From Pseudomonas sp. GD03919 (GTDB taxonomy: Bacteria; Pseudomonadota; Gammaproteobacteria; Pseudomonadales; Pseudomonadaceae), in assembly GCF_029814935.1 (NCBI RefSeq), contig NZ_CP104582.1, forward strand, positions 4,030,001 to 4,094,000: a DNA stretch of 64,000 nt, given 5' to 3'. The notes under the pieces are model-generated. The model made no database searches and was not told the DNA's origin. It worked only from the letters and a program-made list of their open reading frames with translations. Numbering within the stretch: the stretch's first letter is position 1; every line of letters begins with the position of its first letter. Below, piece after piece: positions 52,684-61,396 of this stretch. The position numbers and the translations under genes were made by a program.

Positions 52684-54363
52684 ATGAGTGACAAGAATAA
52701 CGAAGACCTGAAACGCCAGGCCTCTGAAAATACTCTGGGACTCAACCCGGTAATCGGCATTCGCGGCAAGGATCTGCTGACCTCTGCCCGTATGGTGCTC
52801 GCCCAGGCACTCAAGCAACCCTTCCACAGTGCCAAGCATGTCGCCCACTTCGGCCTGGAGCTGAAGAACGTCATGCTCGGTCAGTCCGCGCTCAAACCCG
52901 AAGACGGTGACCGCCGCTTCAATGATCCGACCTGGAGCCAGAACCCCCTGTATCGCCGTTATCTGCAGACCTACCTGGCCTGGCGCAAGGAGCTGCATGA
53001 CTGGATCGAGCACAGTTCGCTGTCCGAGCAGGACGCCAGTCGCGGCCACTTCGTCATCAACCTGATGACCGAAGCCATGGCGCCGAGCAACAGCATGGCC
53101 AACCCGGCGGCAGTCAAACGTTTCTTCGAAACCGGCGGCAAGAGCCTGCTCGACGGCCTTTCGCACCTGGCCAAGGACATGGTGCACAACGGCGGCATGC
53201 CCAGCCAGGTGAACATGGAGGCCTTCGAGGTCGGCAAGAACCTGGCCACCACTGAGGGTGCCGTGGTCTTCCGCAACGACGTGCTGGAGCTGATCCAGTA
53301 CAAGCCGATCACCGAGAGCGTGCACGAGCGCCCGCTGCTGGTGGTGCCGCCGCAGATCAACAAGTTCTACGTCTTCGACCTGTCGCCGGACAAGAGCCTG
53401 GCGCGCTTCCTCCTGCGCAGCCAGGTGCAGACCTTCGTGGTCAGCTGGCGCAACCCGACCAAGGCGCAGCGCGAGTGGGGCCTGTCCACCTACATTGCGG
53501 CACTCAAGGAAGCAATCGACGTCATCTGCGCCATCACCGGCAGCAAGGACGTCAACATGCTCGGCGCCTGCTCCGGTGGCCTGACCACGGCCTCGCTGCT
53601 CGGCCACTACGCCGCCCTCGGCGAGCCCAAGGTCAACGCCCTGACCCTGCTGGTCAGCGTGCTCGACACCCAGCTCGACACCCAGGTCGCCCTGTTCGCC
53701 GACGAAAAGACCCTGGAAGCGGCCAAGCGCCGCTCCTACCAGGCCGGCGTACTGGAGGGCAGCGACATGGCCAAGGTGTTCGCCTGGATGCGCCCCAACG
53801 ACCTGATCTGGAACTACTGGGTCAACAACTACCTGCTCGGCAACGAGCCACCGGTGTTCGACATTCTCTACTGGAACAACGACACCACACGCCTGCCGGC
53901 TGCGCTGCACGGCGAGTTCATCGACATGTTCCAGACCAACCCGCTAACCCGTCCGGGCGCGCTGGAGGTGTGCGGCACGCCGATAGACCTCAAGCAGGTC
54001 ACCTGCGACTTCTTCGTCGTCGCCGGCACCACCGACCACATCACGCCCTGGGATTCCTGCTACAAGTCGGCGCACCTGTTCGGCGGCAAGTGCGAGTTCG
54101 TGCTGTCCAACAGCGGTCATATCCAGAGCATTCTCAACCCGCCAGGCAACCCCAAGGCGCGCTACATGACCAACAGCGAGATGCCGCTGGATCCGAAAGC
54201 CTGGCAGGAAAGCTCGACCAAGCATGCCGACTCCTGGTGGCTGCACTGGCAAAGCTGGCTGGCCGAGCGCTCGGGCAAGACCAAGAACGCTCCCAGCGCC
54301 CTGGGCAACAAGAAATTCCCGGCCGGCGAAGCCGCTCCGGGCACCTACGTACACGAACGCTGA
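52684..54363 (+). CDS. phaC1: Class II poly(3-hydroxyalkanoate) synthase 1
   Basis: A 559-residue polymerase that joins (R)-3-hydroxyacyl-CoA (C6-C14) into medium-chain-length PHA on granule surfaces. The nucleophile is Cys296 in the lipase-like box GACSGG. Partner residues lie in FFVVAGTTDHITPWDS (Asp/His region) and SNSGHIQSILNPPGNPK. MSDKNNEDLKRQASENTLGL is the standard class II N-terminus. It is first of phaC1-phaZ-phaC2-phaD. An AAGAATAA motif in codons 4-6 suggests Crc/Hfq control. Confidence 0.97.
   Translation: MSDKNNEDLKRQASENTLGLNPVIGIRGKDLLTSARMVLAQALKQPFHSAKHVAHFGLELKNVMLGQSALKPEDGDRRFNDPTWSQNPLYRRYLQTYLAWRKELHDWIEHSSLSEQDASRGHFVINLMTEAMAPSNSMANPAAVKRFFETGGKSLLDGLSHLAKDMVHNGGMPSQVNMEAFEVGKNLATTEGAVVFRNDVLELIQYKPITESVHERPLLVVPPQINKFYVFDLSPDKSLARFLLRSQVQTFVVSWRNPTKAQREWGLSTYIAALKEAIDVICAITGSKDVNMLGACSGGLTTASLLGHYAALGEPKVNALTLLVSVLDTQLDTQVALFADEKTLEAAKRRSYQAGVLEGSDMAKVFAWMRPNDLIWNYWVNNYLLGNEPPVFDILYWNNDTTRLPAALHGEFIDMFQTNPLTRPGALEVCGTPIDLKQVTCDFFVVAGTTDHITPWDSCYKSAHLFGGKCEFVLSNSGHIQSILNPPGNPKARYMTNSEMPLDPKAWQESSTKHADSWWLHWQSWLAERSGKTKNAPSALGNKKFPAGEAAPGTYVHER
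52693..52700 (+). promoter_or_regulatory. Crc/Hfq-type catabolite motif in phaC1
   Basis: AAGAATAA fits AAnAAnAA exactly and lies 10-17 bases from the A of the start codon. Hfq/Crc binding here would block initiation. The equivalent codons of P. putida phaC1 are reported to carry such a motif, from memory. Confidence 0.5.
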
Positions 54364-54382
54364 TTCGTCAGCCACAACCGCA

Positions 54383-54446
54383 GCGGCACCGGGAAGTGCC
54401 GCACGTCACGCGCCTGCTCGGACGTGGCGAACCAGGCACAGCCTGG
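54383..54446 (+). other. Two hairpins between phaC1 and phaZ
   Basis: GCGGCAC-CGGGAA-GTGCCGC (54383-54402) and CCAGGC-ACA-GCCTGG (54432-54446) lie in the 143-base gap. They could attenuate or process the phaC1-phaZ transcript. No T tracts follow. Confidence 0.4.
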
Positions 54447-54506
54447 TAACCCTGGAGGCGGCCCGGACGGCCGTCTTCAGCGCTCAACTCCACAGGGGCT
54501 GCGCCC

Positions 54507-55364
54507 ATGCCGCAACCATTCGTATTCCGCACCATCGACCTCGATGGGCAGACCATCCGCACGGCAGTGCGGCCGGGCAACAGTCAGCTGGTGCCGCTGC
54601 TGATCTTCAACGGTATCGGTGCCAACCTGGAACTGGTCATGCCCTTCGTCGCCGCCCTCGATCCGGAGCTGGAAATCATCGCCTTCGACGTTCCTGGCGT
54701 TGGTGGCTCATCGACCCCGGCCACCCCTTACCGGTTTCCCGGTCTGGCCAAGCTGGCGGCGCGCATGCTGGACTATCTCGACTACGGTCAGGTCAATGCC
54801 ATCGGCGTGTCCTGGGGCGGCGCCCTGGCCCAGCAGTTTGCCCACGACTACCCGGAGCGCTGCAAGAAGCTGATCCTCGCCGCCACCTCGGCCGGCGCGG
54901 TGATGGTGCCGGGCAAGCCCAAAGTGCTCTGGCGCATGGCCAGCCCGCGGCGTTATGTGCAACCCTCCTACGGTGTACGCATCGCCCCGGACATCTACGG
55001 CGGCGCCTTCCGCCGCGATCCCAAGCTGGCCATGGCACACGCCAGCAAGGTGCGCTCCGGCGGCAAGATGGGCTACTACTGGCAGCTGTTCGCCGGCCTC
55101 GGCTGGACCAGCATCCACTGGCTGCACAAGATCCGCCAACCGACGCTGGTGATGGCCGGCGATGACGACCCGCTGATTCCGTTGATCAACATGCGCCTGC
55201 TGGCCTGGCGCATTCCCAATGCCGAGCTGCACATCATCGACGACGGCCACCTGTTCCTGGTGACCCGCGCCGAAGCGGTGGCACCGATCATCATGAAGTT
55301 TCTCGAAGAGGAACGGCACCGCGCGGTGATGCACCCGCAGCCTACGCCCGCACGTCAGCATTGA
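54507..55364 (+). CDS. phaZ: Intracellular PHA depolymerase
   Basis: A 285-residue alpha/beta hydrolase that degrades stored mcl-PHA. The nucleophile is Ser102 in GVSWGG; the acid lies in MAGDDDPLIP and the His in DDGHLFL, matching the known PhaZ triad positions. MPQPFVFRTIDLDGQTIRTAV is the family start. It lies between the two synthases as in all class II clusters. Confidence 0.96.
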   Translation: MPQPFVFRTIDLDGQTIRTAVRPGNSQLVPLLIFNGIGANLELVMPFVAALDPELEIIAFDVPGVGGSSTPATPYRFPGLAKLAARMLDYLDYGQVNAIGVSWGGALAQQFAHDYPERCKKLILAATSAGAVMVPGKPKVLWRMASPRRYVQPSYGVRIAPDIYGGAFRRDPKLAMAHASKVRSGGKMGYYWQLFAGLGWTSIHWLHKIRQPTLVMAGDDDPLIPLINMRLLAWRIPNAELHIIDDGHLFLVTRAEAVAPIIMKFLEEERHRAVMHPQPTPARQH

Positions 55365-55403
55365 CGGCACCGCTTTGGTGCGCAATCTTCAACATGTTCG
55401 ACA

Positions 55404-55425
55404 AAGGGGCCTATAACGCCCCCTT
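55404..55425 (+). other. Hairpin between phaZ and phaC2
   Basis: AAGGGGC and GCCCCCTT pair around CTATAAC, 40 bases after the phaZ stop in a 225-base gap before phaC2. It could be a partial terminator. The rest of the gap shows no ORF I would support. Confidence 0.35.
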
Positions 55426-55589
55426 CGAATCTCGCCAGGCGCTCTGCAATGCACGTCCCGCGCGTCTGGTACAAGGCTTGCTGCAGATGCTGCACAAGCA
55501 AGGCGCGCGTCAGGCACTGCGCGCCATGACAGTCTCTTGCGGGTCGCCCAGACGATCTGCCAGACGGTTTGACGATGGAGTGTTACACC

Positions 55590-57272
55590 ATGCGAGACAA
55601 GTCGACCCCGGCTTCACTGCCGGCACCTGCCACCTTCATGAATGCCCAAAGCGCAGTAGTGGGCGTACGCGGGCGCGATCTGTTATCGACCATGCGCCTG
55701 CTGGCCGCCCAGAGCCTGAAGAATCCAGTCCGCAGCGGCCGGCATCTGCTGGCCTTCGGCGGCCAGCTGGGTCGCGTGCTGCTCGGCGATACCCTGCACA
55801 AGGTCAACCCGCAGGATGCGCGTTTCGCTGATCCCACCTGGCACCTCAACCCCTTCTATCGACGCAGCCTGCAGGCCTACCTGGCCTGGCAGAAACAGCT
55901 GGCGGCGTGGATCGACGATAGCGACCTGTCGGCCGATGATCGCGCCCGCGCACGCTTTCTCGCCTCGCTGATGAGCGACGCGCTGTCGCCATCCAACAGC
56001 CCGCTCAATCCGCAGGCGGTGAAGGAGCTGTTCAACACCGGCGGCAGCAGTGCCTTCAAGGGCCTGCGCCACCTGCTCGACGACCTGCTGCATAACGACG
56101 GCCTGCCCAGCCAGGTCAGCAAGCACGCCTTCGAGGTCGGCCGAAATCTGGCCTGCACACCCGGCGCCGTGGTGTTTCGCAACGAGTTGCTGGAGCTGAT
56201 CCAGTACAAGCCGATGAGCGAAAAGCAGTACCTGCGCCCGCTGTTGATCGTGCCGCCGCAGATCAACAAGTACTACATCTTCGATCTGTCCAACGACAAG
56301 AGCTTCGTCCAGTACGCTCTGAAGAACGGCCTGCAGACCTTCATGATCAGCTGGCGCAACCCCGATCCACGGCACCGCGAATGGGGCCTGTCGAGCTATG
56401 TGCAGGCGGTCGAGGAAGCCGTCGACGCCTGCCGCGCCATCACCGGCAGCAAGGACGTCAACCTGCTCGGTGCCTGCGCCGGCGGCCTGACCATCGCCGC
56501 CCTGCAAGGCCACCTGCAAGCGCGTCGACAATTGCGCAAGGTTGCCAGCGCCACTTACATGGTCAGCCTGCTCGACAGCCAGATCGACAGCCCGGCGATG
56601 CTCTTCGCCGATGAAGAAACCCTCGAGTCGGCCAAACGCCGCTCCTACCAGCAAGGCGTGCACGATGGCCGCGACATGGCCCGGGTGTTCGCCTGGATGC
56701 GCCCCAACGACCTGATCTGGAACTACTGGATCAACAACTACCTGCTCGGCAAGCAGCCACCGGCCTTCGACATCCTTTACTGGAACAACGACAACACCCG
56801 CCTGCCCGCCGCCCTGCATGGCGACCTGATCGACTTCTTCAAGCACAACCCGCTCAGCCGCGCCGGCGCCCTGGAGGTCTGCGGCACGCCGGTGGATCTG
56901 AGCAAGGTCAACGTCGACAGCTTCAGCGTGGCGGGCATCAATGATCACATCACCCCCTGGGATGCGGTCTATCGCTCGACCCTGCTGCTTGGCGGCAAAC
57001 GCCATTTCATTCTGTCCAACAGCGGCCATATCCAGAGCATCCTCAACCCGCCGGGCAACCCCAAGGCCAATTACTACGAGAACGCCAAGCTCACCTCCGA
57101 TCCGCGCGCCTGGTATCACGACGCCACGCACCGGCAAGGCAGTTGGTGGCCGCAGTGGCTGGAATGGATACAGGCCCGTTCCGGCGAACAACGCGAGACC
57201 CTGGCGACCCTGGGCAGCGCCAGGCACCCGCCCATGGAAGCTGCACCCGGCACCTACGTGCATATCCGCTGA
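55590..57272 (+). CDS. phaC2: Class II poly(3-hydroxyalkanoate) synthase 2
   Basis: A 560-residue paralogue of PhaC1. The nucleophile is Cys296 in GACAGG, and NDHITPWDAVY plus SNSGHIQSILNPPGNPK supply the other catalytic residues. The N-terminal 40 residues differ from PhaC1 (MRDKSTPASLPAPATFMNAQ). The ATG at 55590 has GGAG at 55577-55580; an ATG at 55569 is rejected. It arises from an old duplication shared by fluorescent and mendocina-type pseudomonads. Confidence 0.96.
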   Translation: MRDKSTPASLPAPATFMNAQSAVVGVRGRDLLSTMRLLAAQSLKNPVRSGRHLLAFGGQLGRVLLGDTLHKVNPQDARFADPTWHLNPFYRRSLQAYLAWQKQLAAWIDDSDLSADDRARARFLASLMSDALSPSNSPLNPQAVKELFNTGGSSAFKGLRHLLDDLLHNDGLPSQVSKHAFEVGRNLACTPGAVVFRNELLELIQYKPMSEKQYLRPLLIVPPQINKYYIFDLSNDKSFVQYALKNGLQTFMISWRNPDPRHREWGLSSYVQAVEEAVDACRAITGSKDVNLLGACAGGLTIAALQGHLQARRQLRKVASATYMVSLLDSQIDSPAMLFADEETLESAKRRSYQQGVHDGRDMARVFAWMRPNDLIWNYWINNYLLGKQPPAFDILYWNNDNTRLPAALHGDLIDFFKHNPLSRAGALEVCGTPVDLSKVNVDSFSVAGINDHITPWDAVYRSTLLLGGKRHFILSNSGHIQSILNPPGNPKANYYENAKLTSDPRAWYHDATHRQGSWWPQWLEWIQARSGEQRETLATLGSARHPPMEAAPGTYVHIR

Positions 57273-57309
57273 AGCGCCATGCCAGGCCAAAAAGGCCTGC
57301 GCGGCATGC

Positions 57310-57360
57310 CCGCATCCCTCATCCGGCGCTTCGCGCCACCTTCTCCCGAAGGGAGAAGGA
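57310..57360. repeat. CCCTCATCCGGC...GGGAGAAGG-type dispersed element
   Basis: The stretch CATCCCTCATCCGGCGCTTC ... CACCTTCTCCC-GAA-GGGAGAAGG contains a perfect CCTTCTCCC/GGGAGAAGG hairpin with a short loop. This type of element is widely dispersed in proteobacterial intergenic DNA. It lies in the 187-base phaC2-phaD gap. Confidence 0.6.
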
Positions 57361-57459
57361 CATGAGAGATGTCGCTACGCGACTTTTACTAAAGGGATGG
57401 TCGGCTGCATGCCGGCCGGTTATCGTCAGACCTCCGGCGCCACGAACAAGAAGAAACGG

Positions 57460-58074
57460 ATGAAAACCCGCGAGCGCATTCTGCAAACCGCCCTGCAGCT
57501 GTTCAACGAACAGGGCGAGCCCAACGTATCCACCCTGGAGATCGCCAACGAGCTGGAGATCAGCCCGGGCAATCTCTACTACCACTTCCATGGCAAGGAA
57601 CCGCTGGTGCTGGAGCTGTTCGAGCGTTTCCAGGCCGAGATGGCGCCGCTGCTCGACCCGCCTGCCGAAGCTGAGCTAGACATGGAAGACTACTGGCTGT
57701 TCCTGCACCTGATCGTCGAGCGCCTGGCGCAGTACCGCTTCCTTTTCCAGGACATGTCCAACCTGGCCGGACGGCTGCCGAAACTGGCGCGCGGCATTCG
57801 CCACTGGCTGAATGCGCTGAAACGCACCCTGGCAGCCCTGCTCGCCCGCCTGATGGCGGGTGGGCAACTGAACAGCGACACCCAGGCGCTCGGCCAACTG
57901 GTCGAGCAGATCACCCTGACCCTGCTGTTCTCCCTCGACTATCAGCGCATCCTCGATCAGGAGGGAGAAGTACGCCTGGTGGTGTACCAGATCATGATGC
58001 TGGTCGCGCCGCACCTGAACCAGCCATCACGCGGCACCGTCGAGCACCTGGCGCAGCGTTATCTGGAGGCCTGA
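57460..58074 (+). CDS. phaD: TetR-family regulator PhaD
   Basis: A 204-residue transcription factor. An N-terminal helix-turn-helix (MKTRERILQTALQLFNEQGE ... STLEIANELEISPGNLYYHFHGKEPL) is followed by an all-helical ligand domain. In P. putida PhaD activates phaC1 and phaI in response to an acyl-CoA-type signal (as I recall). The ATG at 57460 gives the family start; the longer upstream frame is not supported. The matching operators before phaC1 and phaI are its likely targets. Confidence 0.93.
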   Translation: MKTRERILQTALQLFNEQGEPNVSTLEIANELEISPGNLYYHFHGKEPLVLELFERFQAEMAPLLDPPAEAELDMEDYWLFLHLIVERLAQYRFLFQDMSNLAGRLPKLARGIRHWLNALKRTLAALLARLMAGGQLNSDTQALGQLVEQITLTLLFSLDYQRILDQEGEVRLVVYQIMMLVAPHLNQPSRGTVEHLAQRYLEA

Positions 58075-58114
58075 CGCACATCCGCAGCTGCTCGGCCACT
58101 TATGGCCTGAAATG

Positions 58115-58143
58115 AAAACGCCCGGCACCAGGCCGGGCGTTTT
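58115..58143. terminator. Bidirectional terminator between phaD and phaF
   Basis: AAAACGCCCGG and CCGGGCGTTTT form a strong stem around a short loop, with T or A runs on both sides. It separates convergent phaD and phaF. Confidence 0.9.
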
Positions 58144-58157
58144 TGTTCCCGCGAAAC

Positions 58158-58949
58158 TCAGGACGAGGCGGCGGGAGTTGCCGGAGTAGCTGCCGGAGCC
58201 GGTGCAGCTGCCGGGGTCGCAGCGACCGTCGGGGCCGGAGCCGGTGCTGCCGGCTTCGGTGCAGCGGCCTTGGGCGCAGCTGGCTTTTTCGCCGCCGGTT
58301 TCTTCGCTGCAGCGGGTTTCGCGGCTGGTTTGGCCACTGCCGGCTTGGCGGCGGTCGCAGGCTTGGCTGCAGCGGCTGGCTTGGCAGCGGGCTTCGCTGC
58401 GGCCTTGGCTGCCGGCTTGGCGGCCGGTTTTGCAGCGGCAGGCTTCGCGGCAGCCTTAGCAGCGGCTGGTTTCGCGGCTGGCTTGGCAGCAGGTTTAGGC
58501 GCAGCTTTGGCAGCGGGCTTGGCGACCGACTTGGCCGACACGCCGGTGATTTTCTCCAACTGCTTGGTCAGACTATCGACCTTGTCGTTCAGTGCCTTGA
58601 CCTCATTGCGGCTGGGTACGCCCAGACGCGAGATGGCATTGTTCAGGCGCTTATCGAACGCCTCTTCCAGCTCGCTCCACTTGCCAATTGCCTTGTCCTT
58701 GACCTCATCGACCTTGGACTTGGCGGAGCCGACACCTGCCTTGACTACGCCGACCTGCTTGTCGACTTCGCTCTTGGCCAGCTTCTCGGCTTTCTCGCCG
58801 TCCTTGACCAGCGTATCGAACAGCTTGGTGCCGTCCTTGCTGACTTTGGAGTATGCGCCCAAGCCTGCCAACCAGATCTGACGCGAGTATTTCTCGACCT
58901 CGCCGATCCAGGAGCTGGTCTGCTTTTCGGTTTTCTTCTTAACAGCCAT
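58158..58949 (-). CDS. phaF: PHA granule phasin PhaF
   Basis: A 263-residue granule-associated protein. The N-terminal phasin domain (about residues 1-140) includes WIGEVEKYSRQIWLAGLGAY and a coiled-coil region ending in VDSLTKQLEKITG. The C-terminal half is a histone H1-like run of KPAAKPAA-type repeats that binds DNA and helps share granules between daughter cells. AGGAG precedes the ATG at 58949; an upstream in-frame ATG at 58979 overlaps phaI. It follows phaI by 10 bases. Confidence 0.95.
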   Translation of the reverse strand: MAVKKKTEKQTSSWIGEVEKYSRQIWLAGLGAYSKVSKDGTKLFDTLVKDGEKAEKLAKSEVDKQVGVVKAGVGSAKSKVDEVKDKAIGKWSELEEAFDKRLNNAISRLGVPSRNEVKALNDKVDSLTKQLEKITGVSAKSVAKPAAKAAPKPAAKPAAKPAAAKAAAKPAAAKPAAKPAAKAAAKPAAKPAAAAKPATAAKPAVAKPAAKPAAAKKPAAKKPAAPKAAAPKPAAPAPAPTVAATPAAAPAPAATPATPAASS

Positions 58950-58959
58950 CCTGATCTCC

Positions 58960-59406
58960 TTATTTGGTACGCGCGACATGCTCGAGCAACGCGCTCAGCT
59001 CATCCAGCTTAGCAGAGAGTGCTTCCACATCCTGCTTGGACGGAATGCCGATGCGGTTCAGCGCGGCAGCCACACGGGTATCGAAAGCCTTCTCGATCTT
59101 GTCGAGTTGCACTTCGACCTTGCCCTTGACGCTGGTGACATTGGAATTGACCGACTGCTTGACCGATTCGATCTGGCTATTGGCGGCCTCGACCTGCTCG
59201 TCGACCAGTTTCTTGCCTTTGCTCTCGACGCCCTCACCGGCCTTGACCAGCTCCTTGAAATACTCGGCGCCCTCGGCACCCGCCTTGGCGTAGGCGCCCA
59301 GGCCGGCGAGGTAGATCTTGCGGGCATAGCCCTTCACGTCGTCGAACAGACCGGCCTTGTCTTCGACCACTGCTTCGACTTTTTTCTTCACGGCGACTTT
59401 CGACAT
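58960..59406 (-). CDS. phaI: PHA granule phasin PhaI
   Basis: A 148-residue phasin similar to the N-terminal half of PhaF: KGYARKIYLAGLGAYAKAGAEGAEYFKELV is the shared phasin core, and DKIEKAFDTRVAAALNRIGIPSKQDVEALSAKLDEL the coiled coil. It coats PHA granules. GAGGTG precedes the ATG at 59406 (MSKVAVKKK). It is first of the phaI-phaF operon, convergent with phaC1ZC2D. Confidence 0.95.
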   Translation of the reverse strand: MSKVAVKKKVEAVVEDKAGLFDDVKGYARKIYLAGLGAYAKAGAEGAEYFKELVKAGEGVESKGKKLVDEQVEAANSQIESVKQSVNSNVTSVKGKVEVQLDKIEKAFDTRVAAALNRIGIPSKQDVEALSAKLDELSALLEHVARTK

Positions 59407-59482
59407 GGTGCACCTCACGCGCTTTGACAGTTAGCGGAAACGCCCACGGTTTGCAGGCTTGGGTACACACTAGGGAGAAAAA

Positions 59483-59500
59483 TTAGAAATCACATACTAA
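59483..59500. promoter_or_regulatory. Probable PhaD operator upstream of phaI
   Basis: TTAGAA-ATCACA-TACTAA matches the phaC1 site TTAGAA-N6-TTCTAA at 11 of 12 arm positions with the same 6-base gap. It lies 77 bases before the phaI ATG in an AT-rich patch. Confidence 0.6.
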
Positions 59501-59554
59501 GAGCGGCTTCAGGCTTCAGGCCAAGCAGCGTAGCGAATTGCTTTTGCTCTTACC

Positions 59555-59578
59555 TGCCGCCTGTGGCCTGCGGCCTGC
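59555..59578. repeat. Dispersed TGCCGCYTGTGGCCTGCSGC element, copy 2
   Basis: Matches 47439-47462 at 21 of 24 positions. It sits between the phaI upstream region and the end of the next minus-strand gene. Confidence 0.45.
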
Positions 59579-59585
59579 AGCCCCT

Positions 59586-59861
59586 TCACACCAACGACTT
59601 ATCCAGGACCTGCTCGATCTCGCGCTGGATCATGCCGCCCATGGGCGACAGCAGCAGCCCGAGCTTGAGTTCCACCCGCACGGTATCTTCACCGACTGCG
59701 ATGCTGCCGTCGGCACCGCTGCGCTTGAACTCGAGGGTATCGCCGTTCCAGCGATAACGTACGTCGTACTCGCTGGCCAGGCGTTCAGCCAGGCGCTCGG
59801 CCTTTTCACGGGCGCCCTCGCGACCGAGGGTATGGGATCGTTCGACTCGAATGCGGGACAT
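59586..59861 (-). CDS. Polyhydroxyalkanoic acid system (granule region) protein
   Basis: A 91-residue small protein of the PHA granule-associated family ([32 protein letters not shown] ...). The C-terminal part [21 protein letters not shown] is conserved in homologues beside pha genes. Biochemical role unknown. AGGAG precedes the ATG at 59861; a longer in-frame start at 59903 lacks support. It may be cotranscribed with phaI-phaF, although the phaI operator lies downstream of it. Confidence 0.8.
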   Translation of the reverse strand: MSRIRVERSHTLGREGAREKAERLAERLASEYDVRYRWNGDTLEFKRSGADGSIAVGEDTVRVELKLGLLLSPMGGMIQREIEQVLDKSLV

Positions 59862-60008
59862 GGCAACTCCTTGAACTGGCAGCGTGCCGCAAGGCTGCGG
59901 CATGAGGTCACATCACTCTACCAGCCCACCGCACGACCGGGCACCCGAGCAAGACAAAGACCGCATGCAGCTTTAGAATGGGGCGGTTTTCTATCCGGTG
60001 AGAGCGAC

Positions 60009-60779
60009 ATGAGCGATCCACGCAAGGCCCAGGAGCAGGAACCCACCACTCACTTCGGTTTCCAGGACGTGCCGGAAAGCCAGAAGGCGGAGAAGGTAGC
60101 CGAAGTCTTTCACTCGGTGGCGGCCAAGTACGACCTGATGAACGACGTGCTGTCCGGCGGTCTGCACCGCTTGTGGAAGCGCTTCACCATCGAGCTGTCC
60201 GGCGTGCGCCCGGGCAACCGCGTGCTGGATATCGCCGGCGGCACCGGAGACCTGACCCGCAAGTTCGCCAGCATCGTCGGCCCTACCGGCGAAGTGGTGC
60301 TGGCCGACATCAACGACTCCATGCTCAAGGTCGGTCGTGATCGTCTGCTGGACAAGGGCGTGGCCGGCAACGTGCAGTTCGTCCAGGCCGATGCCGAGAA
60401 GCTGCCGTTCCCCGACAACCACTTCGACGTGGTCACCATCGCCTTCGGCCTGCGCAACGTCACCCACAAGGAAGACGCCCTGCGCTCCATGCTGCGCGTG
60501 CTCAAGCCGGGCGGGCGGCTGCTGGTGCTGGAGTTCTCCAAACCCGGCAACCCGCTGCTGGCCAAGGTCTACGACACCTATTCGTTCAGCTTCATGCCGC
60601 TGGCCGGCAAGCTGATCACCAACGATTCGGAAAGCTACCGCTACCTGGCCGAGTCGATCCGCATGCACCCGGATCAGGAAACCCTCAAGGCGATGATGGT
60701 TGACGCCGGCTTCGAGCGCGTCACCTACCACAACATGACCGGCGGCATCGTCGCCCTGCACAGAGGCATCAAGCCTTAA
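60009..60779 (+). CDS. ubiE: Ubiquinone/menaquinone C-methyltransferase UbiE
   Basis: A 256-residue SAM-dependent methyltransferase for C-methylation in ubiquinone (and menaquinone) synthesis. [34 protein letters not shown] (SAM motif I), [15 protein letters not shown] and VLEFSKP are typical. The ATG at 60009 ([11 protein letters not shown]) has GAGAG nearby; the long upstream frame is not coding. Its stop overlaps the ubiJ start by one base. Confidence 0.96.
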   Translation: MSDPRKAQEQEPTTHFGFQDVPESQKAEKVAEVFHSVAAKYDLMNDVLSGGLHRLWKRFTIELSGVRPGNRVLDIAGGTGDLTRKFASIVGPTGEVVLADINDSMLKVGRDRLLDKGVAGNVQFVQADAEKLPFPDNHFDVVTIAFGLRNVTHKEDALRSMLRVLKPGGRLLVLEFSKPGNPLLAKVYDTYSFSFMPLAGKLITNDSESYRYLAESIRMHPDQETLKAMMVDAGFERVTYHNMTGGIVALHRGIKP

Positions 60780-61396
60780 TGCTCATCACGGGCTTGCTGG
60801 CCGGCGTCGAGACAGGTCTGAACCGCGTCCTGCGCCTCGACGGTACGGCGCTGCCACGCCTGCATGCACTGGCCGGCAAGGTCATCGCCGTGCACTGCCA
60901 GAGCCCAACGCTGGAGCTGTTCATACTGCCCAGCGGCGACGGCCTGCAACTGGCGTCGCAATGGCATGCAGCCGCCGATTGCACACTCACCGCGCCTGCC
61001 GCCAGCCTGGCGCGCCTGGCCCTGAGCCGCGAGAAAACCGCCGTGCTGCATCGTCCCGAAGTATCGCTCGATGGCGACAGCGCCGTGCTGCTGCAACTGG
61101 CCGGCGTCCTGCAAGATCTGGAGCTGGACTGGGAATACGAAGTCTCGCGCTGGCTCGGCCCGGTGGCCACGACCCTGCTCGCCGGCCACCTGCGCAGCCG
61201 GGTCAATTTCGCCAGCCACGGCGCCGCGAGCCTCAAACAGGATCTGGCCGACTACCTGGCCGAAGAATCACGCACCCTGGTCGGTCAACGCGAGGCCGAT
61301 GTGCGCTTCGCCGAGCTGGATCAACTGAAACTCGCCCTCGACCGCCTGGAAGCACGCATCGAGCGCCTCACTTCTGCCCATAAGCCCGACGCATGA
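60779..61396 (+). CDS. ubiJ: Ubiquinone biosynthesis accessory factor UbiJ
   Basis: A 205-residue SCP2-domain protein that, with UbiK, organises the soluble Ubi complex and binds polyprenyl intermediates. SCP2-type strands span about residues 15-115 ([20 protein letters not shown] near the middle), and a C-terminal coiled coil ends the protein ([21 protein letters not shown]). It is translationally coupled to ubiE and ubiB. Confidence 0.92.
   Translation: MLITGLLAGVETGLNRVLRLDGTALPRLHALAGKVIAVHCQSPTLELFILPSGDGLQLASQWHAAADCTLTAPAASLARLALSREKTAVLHRPEVSLDGDSAVLLQLAGVLQDLELDWEYEVSRWLGPVATTLLAGHLRSRVNFASHGAASLKQDLADYLAEESRTLVGQREADVRFAELDQLKLALDRLEARIERLTSAHKPDA

Noticed and set aside
58143..59012. 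Plus-strand Gly/Arg/Cys-rich frame opposite phaF
   Set aside because: It is the complement of the Lys-Pro-Ala repeat of PhaF; the apparent repeat protein is an artefact of the repeat DNA.
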